From an uncultured Bacteroidales bacterium (GTDB lineage Bacteria; Bacteroidota; Bacteroidia; Bacteroidales; Paludibacteraceae), in NCBI GenBank assembly GCA_946616535.1, contig CAMOJA010000042.1, forward strand, positions 1-5,711: 5,711 bases of DNA. Reading direction: 5' to 3'. A program made the position numbers and the translations under genes. Positions within the stretch are counted from its first letter, which is position 1. Every line of letters starts with the position of its first letter. Positions 4,232-5,711 of the stretch are shown in pieces. The notes beneath the pieces were generated by a model that ran no database searches, was not told where the DNA came from, and saw only the letters and a list, made by a program, of their open reading frames with translations.

Positions 4232-4282
4232 CCGGCATACAATGCCGGGCTAACAGACGAAGGAAACCGCGGAATACCGCGG
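4232..4282 (+). repeat. Leader module copy: hairpin, linker, hairpin
   Basis: Hairpin CCGGCAT-ACA-ATGCCGG (4232-4248), linker CTAACAGACGAAGGAAA (4250-4266, identical to 3714-3730) and stem CCGCGG/CCGCGG with loop AATA (4267-4282). The order hairpin-linker-hairpin matches 3696-3751, but the second stem has an unrelated sequence. Confidence 0.65.
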
Positions 4283-4292
4283 GAAACAAACA

Positions 4293-4432
4293 AAATTATT
4301 AATCATTAAACCAACCTTAACCCCTCTCATCGAGCTTAGAGGGCTCTCCCCTCGGGACGTACGCTAACGCAGTGCGTGCGGACCGAAGAGTGAGAGCATC
4401 CGAGTAACTACCCATAAAACGGAGTTTTGTGG
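4293..4432 (+). promoter_or_regulatory. Structured 5' leader of the 4458 gene
   Basis: AAATTATTA (4293-4301) and TTAAACCAACCTTAA (4306-4320) repeat the sequence found just before the 3863 ATG, but here the ATG is 137 bases further on. The interposed stretch folds well. CCCTCT/AGAGGG spans 4322-4343. GCTCTC (4343-4348) pairs with GAGAGC (4392-4397), enclosing TCGG/CCGA, a symmetric GA/GA internal loop and CGTACGC/GCGTGCG (4358-4364/4374-4380). Finally CCATAAAAC-GGA-GTTTTGTGG (4412-4432) is a 9-bp triloop hairpin with one G-U pair. Confidence 0.5.
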
Positions 4433-4457
4433 CGCTTACAAGGATAGCTCGCACGAC

Positions 4458-4838
4458 ATGGCAAGTGTAACTTATTCAGCCGGAATTGATCATGTGTCCG
4501 GCGCATTGTCCAAACCCGGTAAGAGCGGTCAGCACAGCTGCGAGAAGATGTTGCTCGCGACGCACCGAACCGCGGCAACGACCTCTAACAAGTGCAACCG
4601 TCTGTACCTCCGTGTACCGGTGAAACGCACCTCTCCGCTGACGCAGCGTGAGCACCAGATCCGCAACCGCTTTATCGGCGTGGCAGCGATGATCCAGGAG
4701 CGCAGTCATGACCTGTCGAAGATCACGACCGACCAGCAGACCTTCATCGCGCAGAAGAACGAGCCGAACGGCGCAAAGACCATGAAACAATGGTATTGGC
4801 GCGTGTGCGGCGCGGAGTGGGATCAGGCGCACGCGTAA
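4458..4838 (+). CDS. Conserved small basic protein, 126 aa, third of the paralog set
   Basis: Function unknown; similar short proteins are familiar from Bacteroides/Prevotella genomes. The N-terminus is MASVTYSAGIDHVSGALSKP, followed by a Cys/His-containing loop (28-46). The strand LYLR (49-52) and helix LTQREHQIRNRF (61-72) match YFR...RERF in the two upstream proteins. A second helix (74-100) leads to a Trp-rich C-terminus (MKQWYWRVCGAEWDQ, 109-123) that parallels the YAMHKLNGNYDENG end of the 3863 product. It has no signal peptide and is basic overall, so nucleic-acid or structural binding is possible but unproven. GC-rich codon use here is higher than in the A/T-rich leaders. It is followed 52 bases later by the lipoprotein gene, probably on the same transcript. 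Confidence 0.82.
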   Translation: MASVTYSAGIDHVSGALSKPGKSGQHSCEKMLLATHRTAATTSNKCNRLYLRVPVKRTSPLTQREHQIRNRFIGVAAMIQERSHDLSKITTDQQTFIAQKNEPNGAKTMKQWYWRVCGAEWDQAHA

Positions 4839-4890
4839 AGCGCCTCCGCTCTCCCCAGAAGGAAGAATTAAAAATTAAGAATTAAGAATT

Positions 4891-5094
4891 ATGAGTAAGC
4901 AGCAGATCTACAAAATCATCGTTACCGTAACCACAGCTATCGTGACGTGTGTGGCGATTGCGTTGGGGTTGAGTTCGTGCAACGTCACCCGAACGGTGAC
5001 GACCCGAAGCGAGGCCTGGCAGAAAGGCGACACCAGCGTCGTTATTCAAACAAAGACCATCGAAACCTACGACGCTTCGAAGAAGGGATTGTAG
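4891..5094 (+). CDS. Small predicted lipoprotein, 67 aa (smalltalk-like N-terminus)
   Basis: Residues 1-6 form a short charged n-region. Residues 9-27 are a hydrophobic helix (IIVTVTTAIVTCVAIALGL), and LSSC at 27-30 fits a lipobox, so Cys30 should be lipidated after signal peptidase II cleavage. The mature part is only about 38 residues, Thr/Ser-rich and polar. The N-terminus resembles, from memory, the very small Bacteroidetes 'smalltalk' proteins that often lie beside small DNA-binding proteins and an amidase; no amidase is visible here. Lys at +2/+3 is absent (Asn follows Cys), so outer-membrane sorting cannot be judged. The start follows a repeated AATTAAG A/T-rich leader. The 3' end is duplicated just downstream, suggesting a changed C-terminus. 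A role in lysis, envelope modification or signalling is conceivable but not shown. Confidence 0.78.
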   Translation: MSKQQIYKIIVTVTTAIVTCVAIALGLSSCNVTRTVTTRSEAWQKGDTSVVIQTKTIETYDASKKGL

Positions 5095-5131
5095 GTGAGA
5101 AAACCTCTTCTCCTACGATGCTTCGAAGAAG
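5066..5131 (+). repeat. Direct repeat duplicating the lipoprotein gene's 3' end
   Basis: CCTACGACGCTTCGAAGAAG (5066-5085) recurs as CCTACGATGCTTCGAAGAAG (5112-5131) with one difference. The first copy encodes TYDASKK near the end of the gene. The second, offset by 46 bases and so out of frame, would read SYDASKKL then TAA. It also contains a GCTTC-GAA-GAAGC triloop hairpin (5120-5132). Confidence 0.75.
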
Positions 5132-5142
5132 CTGTAAACAAC

Positions 5143-5172
5143 AAAGAACGCGCACACACGTGCGCGTTCTTT
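5143..5172. terminator. Bidirectional terminator between the cassette and nqrF
   Basis: AAAGAACGCGCAC (5143-5155) and GTGCGCGTTCTTT (5160-5172) form a perfect 13-bp stem with loop ACAC. The A/T ends supply T residues on both strands. It lies between the convergent lipoprotein gene and nqrF and should end both transcripts. Confidence 0.85.
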
Positions 5173-5178
5173 AGTTTA

Positions 5179-5711
5179 TTAGCCGCCAAAATTATCAAAA
5201 CGAATGTCGGCATCGTCCACGCCCAGCGAGTGGAGCAGGTCGAGGACGGTCTTCGCCATCATAGGAGGACCGCAGAGGTAGTACTCGATGTCCTCGGGAG
5301 CGTCATGCTGCTTGAGGTAGGTGTCGCCCATGACAGGAGCGATGAAGCCCGGGGTGTACTTGATACCCAGTTGGTCTGCCTTCGGGTCCGGACGGTCCAG
5401 CGCCAAGTGGAAATGGAAGTTCGGGAACTCCTTCTCCAAAGCGAGGAAATCGTCGAGGAAGAAGACTTCGTCGATAGCACGTGCGCCGTAGAAATAGTGC
5501 ATCTCACGGTCACGGCAGTTGCGGGTCTTGAGCATGTGCATGATCTGCGCACGCAGCGGTGCCATACCGGCTCCACCACCAACCCAGATCATCTCCTTCT
5601 TACTGTCATAAACAGGACGGAACTCACCGTAAGGACCGCTCATGCGTACTTTATCGCCCGGTTTGAGCGAGAAGATATACGTGGAAGCGATACCGCAGGG
5701 CACGTCCATGA
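5179..5711 (-). CDS. nqrF: Na+-translocating NADH:quinone reductase subunit F, C-terminal part
   Basis: NqrF is the NADH-oxidising, FAD- and [2Fe-2S]-containing subunit of the membrane Na+-NQR complex, passing electrons from NADH toward quinone while Na+ is pumped out. The window holds the last 176 residues plus a partial codon; the membrane anchor, ferredoxin domain and start lie beyond the right edge. Visible motifs, numbered from the first Met in the window, are LKPGDKV (15-21), the flavin-site GPYGEF (25-30), the NADH-binding VGGGAGMAPLRAQ (43-55), HYFYGAR (71-77), YYLCGPPMM (143-151) with the conserved nucleotide-site Cys, and the C-terminal FDNFGG. The Met at 5709 is internal, not the start. 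The reading frame is intact, and the gene is normally last in nqrABCDEF, so the accessory block lies just past the end of a core operon. Confidence 0.97.
   Translation of the reverse strand, partial: MDVPCGIASTYIFSLKPGDKVRMSGPYGEFRPVYDSKKEMIWVGGGAGMAPLRAQIMHMLKTRNCRDREMHYFYGARAIDEVFFLDDFLALEKEFPNFHFHLALDRPDPKADQLGIKYTPGFIAPVMGDTYLKQHDAPEDIEYYLCGPPMMAKTVLDLLHSLGVDDADIRFDNFGG

Noticed and set aside
1491..4282. CRISPR array
   Set aside because: The hairpins are irregularly spaced, interrupted by genes, and the stems differ in sequence. There are no regular repeats with unique spacers and no cas genes.
4476..4832. 118-aa minus-strand reading frame opposite the 4458 gene
   Set aside because: It is Arg/Leu/His-rich, as expected for the antisense of a GC-rich gene, and the plus-strand protein looks conserved.

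Overview
The window looks like Bacteroidales DNA, probably from a gut or oral Bacteroides/Prevotella-type organism. Three promoters carry the Bacteroidetes -7 consensus TAnnTTTG. Start codons sit behind A/T-rich leaders rather than strong Shine-Dalgarno sites. The right edge holds the 3' end of nqrF, the last gene of the Na+-translocating NADH:quinone reductase operon, on the minus strand. Everything left of nqrF is accessory in character: nine or ten small plus-strand genes, mostly of unknown function, separated by long leaders full of RNA-like secondary structure.

Layout. Bases 1-330 hold a possible tail of an upstream gene, a good promoter (45-75) and a ~187-nt imperfect inverted repeat (126-312) ending 18 nt before a 139-aa unknown gene (331-750). 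Bases 751-895 hold a helically spaced TTTGTTT repeat cluster, a clean intrinsic terminator and a -7 promoter box. A 187-aa HNH endonuclease follows (956-1519). Bases 1491-1686 hold short triloop hairpins and a tandem repeat, leading into a 123-aa coiled-coil protein (1687-2058). Bases 2059-2335 contain a GC-rich, multi-helix candidate noncoding RNA, an A-rich linker and a strong terminator immediately before the next ATG. Three tightly packed unknown genes follow (2336-3278); the last has a helix-turn-helix-like segment and a 16-bp palindrome near its end. A new promoter and attenuator-like hairpin (3289-3358) open a second block: three small proteins that look like diverged relatives of one another (3470-3670, 3863-4195, 4458-4838), then a small predicted lipoprotein (4891-5094). 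A 13-bp-stem bidirectional terminator (5143-5172) separates this block from nqrF.

How it may work together. The relatives sit in order in one orientation behind one promoter, and several leaders carry the same architecture: a perfect 6-7 bp stem with a 3-nt loop, whose stem sequence differs from copy to copy, plus two conserved linker motifs. This suggests genes with their leaders were duplicated and are controlled, processed or translated through a common RNA element. No integrase, reverse transcriptase, Cas protein, transposase or capsid gene is visible, so no named mobile element or defence system can be assigned. The strongest candidates for undescribed biology are the 126-312 inverted repeat, the 2060-2326 structured RNA, and the leader-hairpin/paralog cassette.
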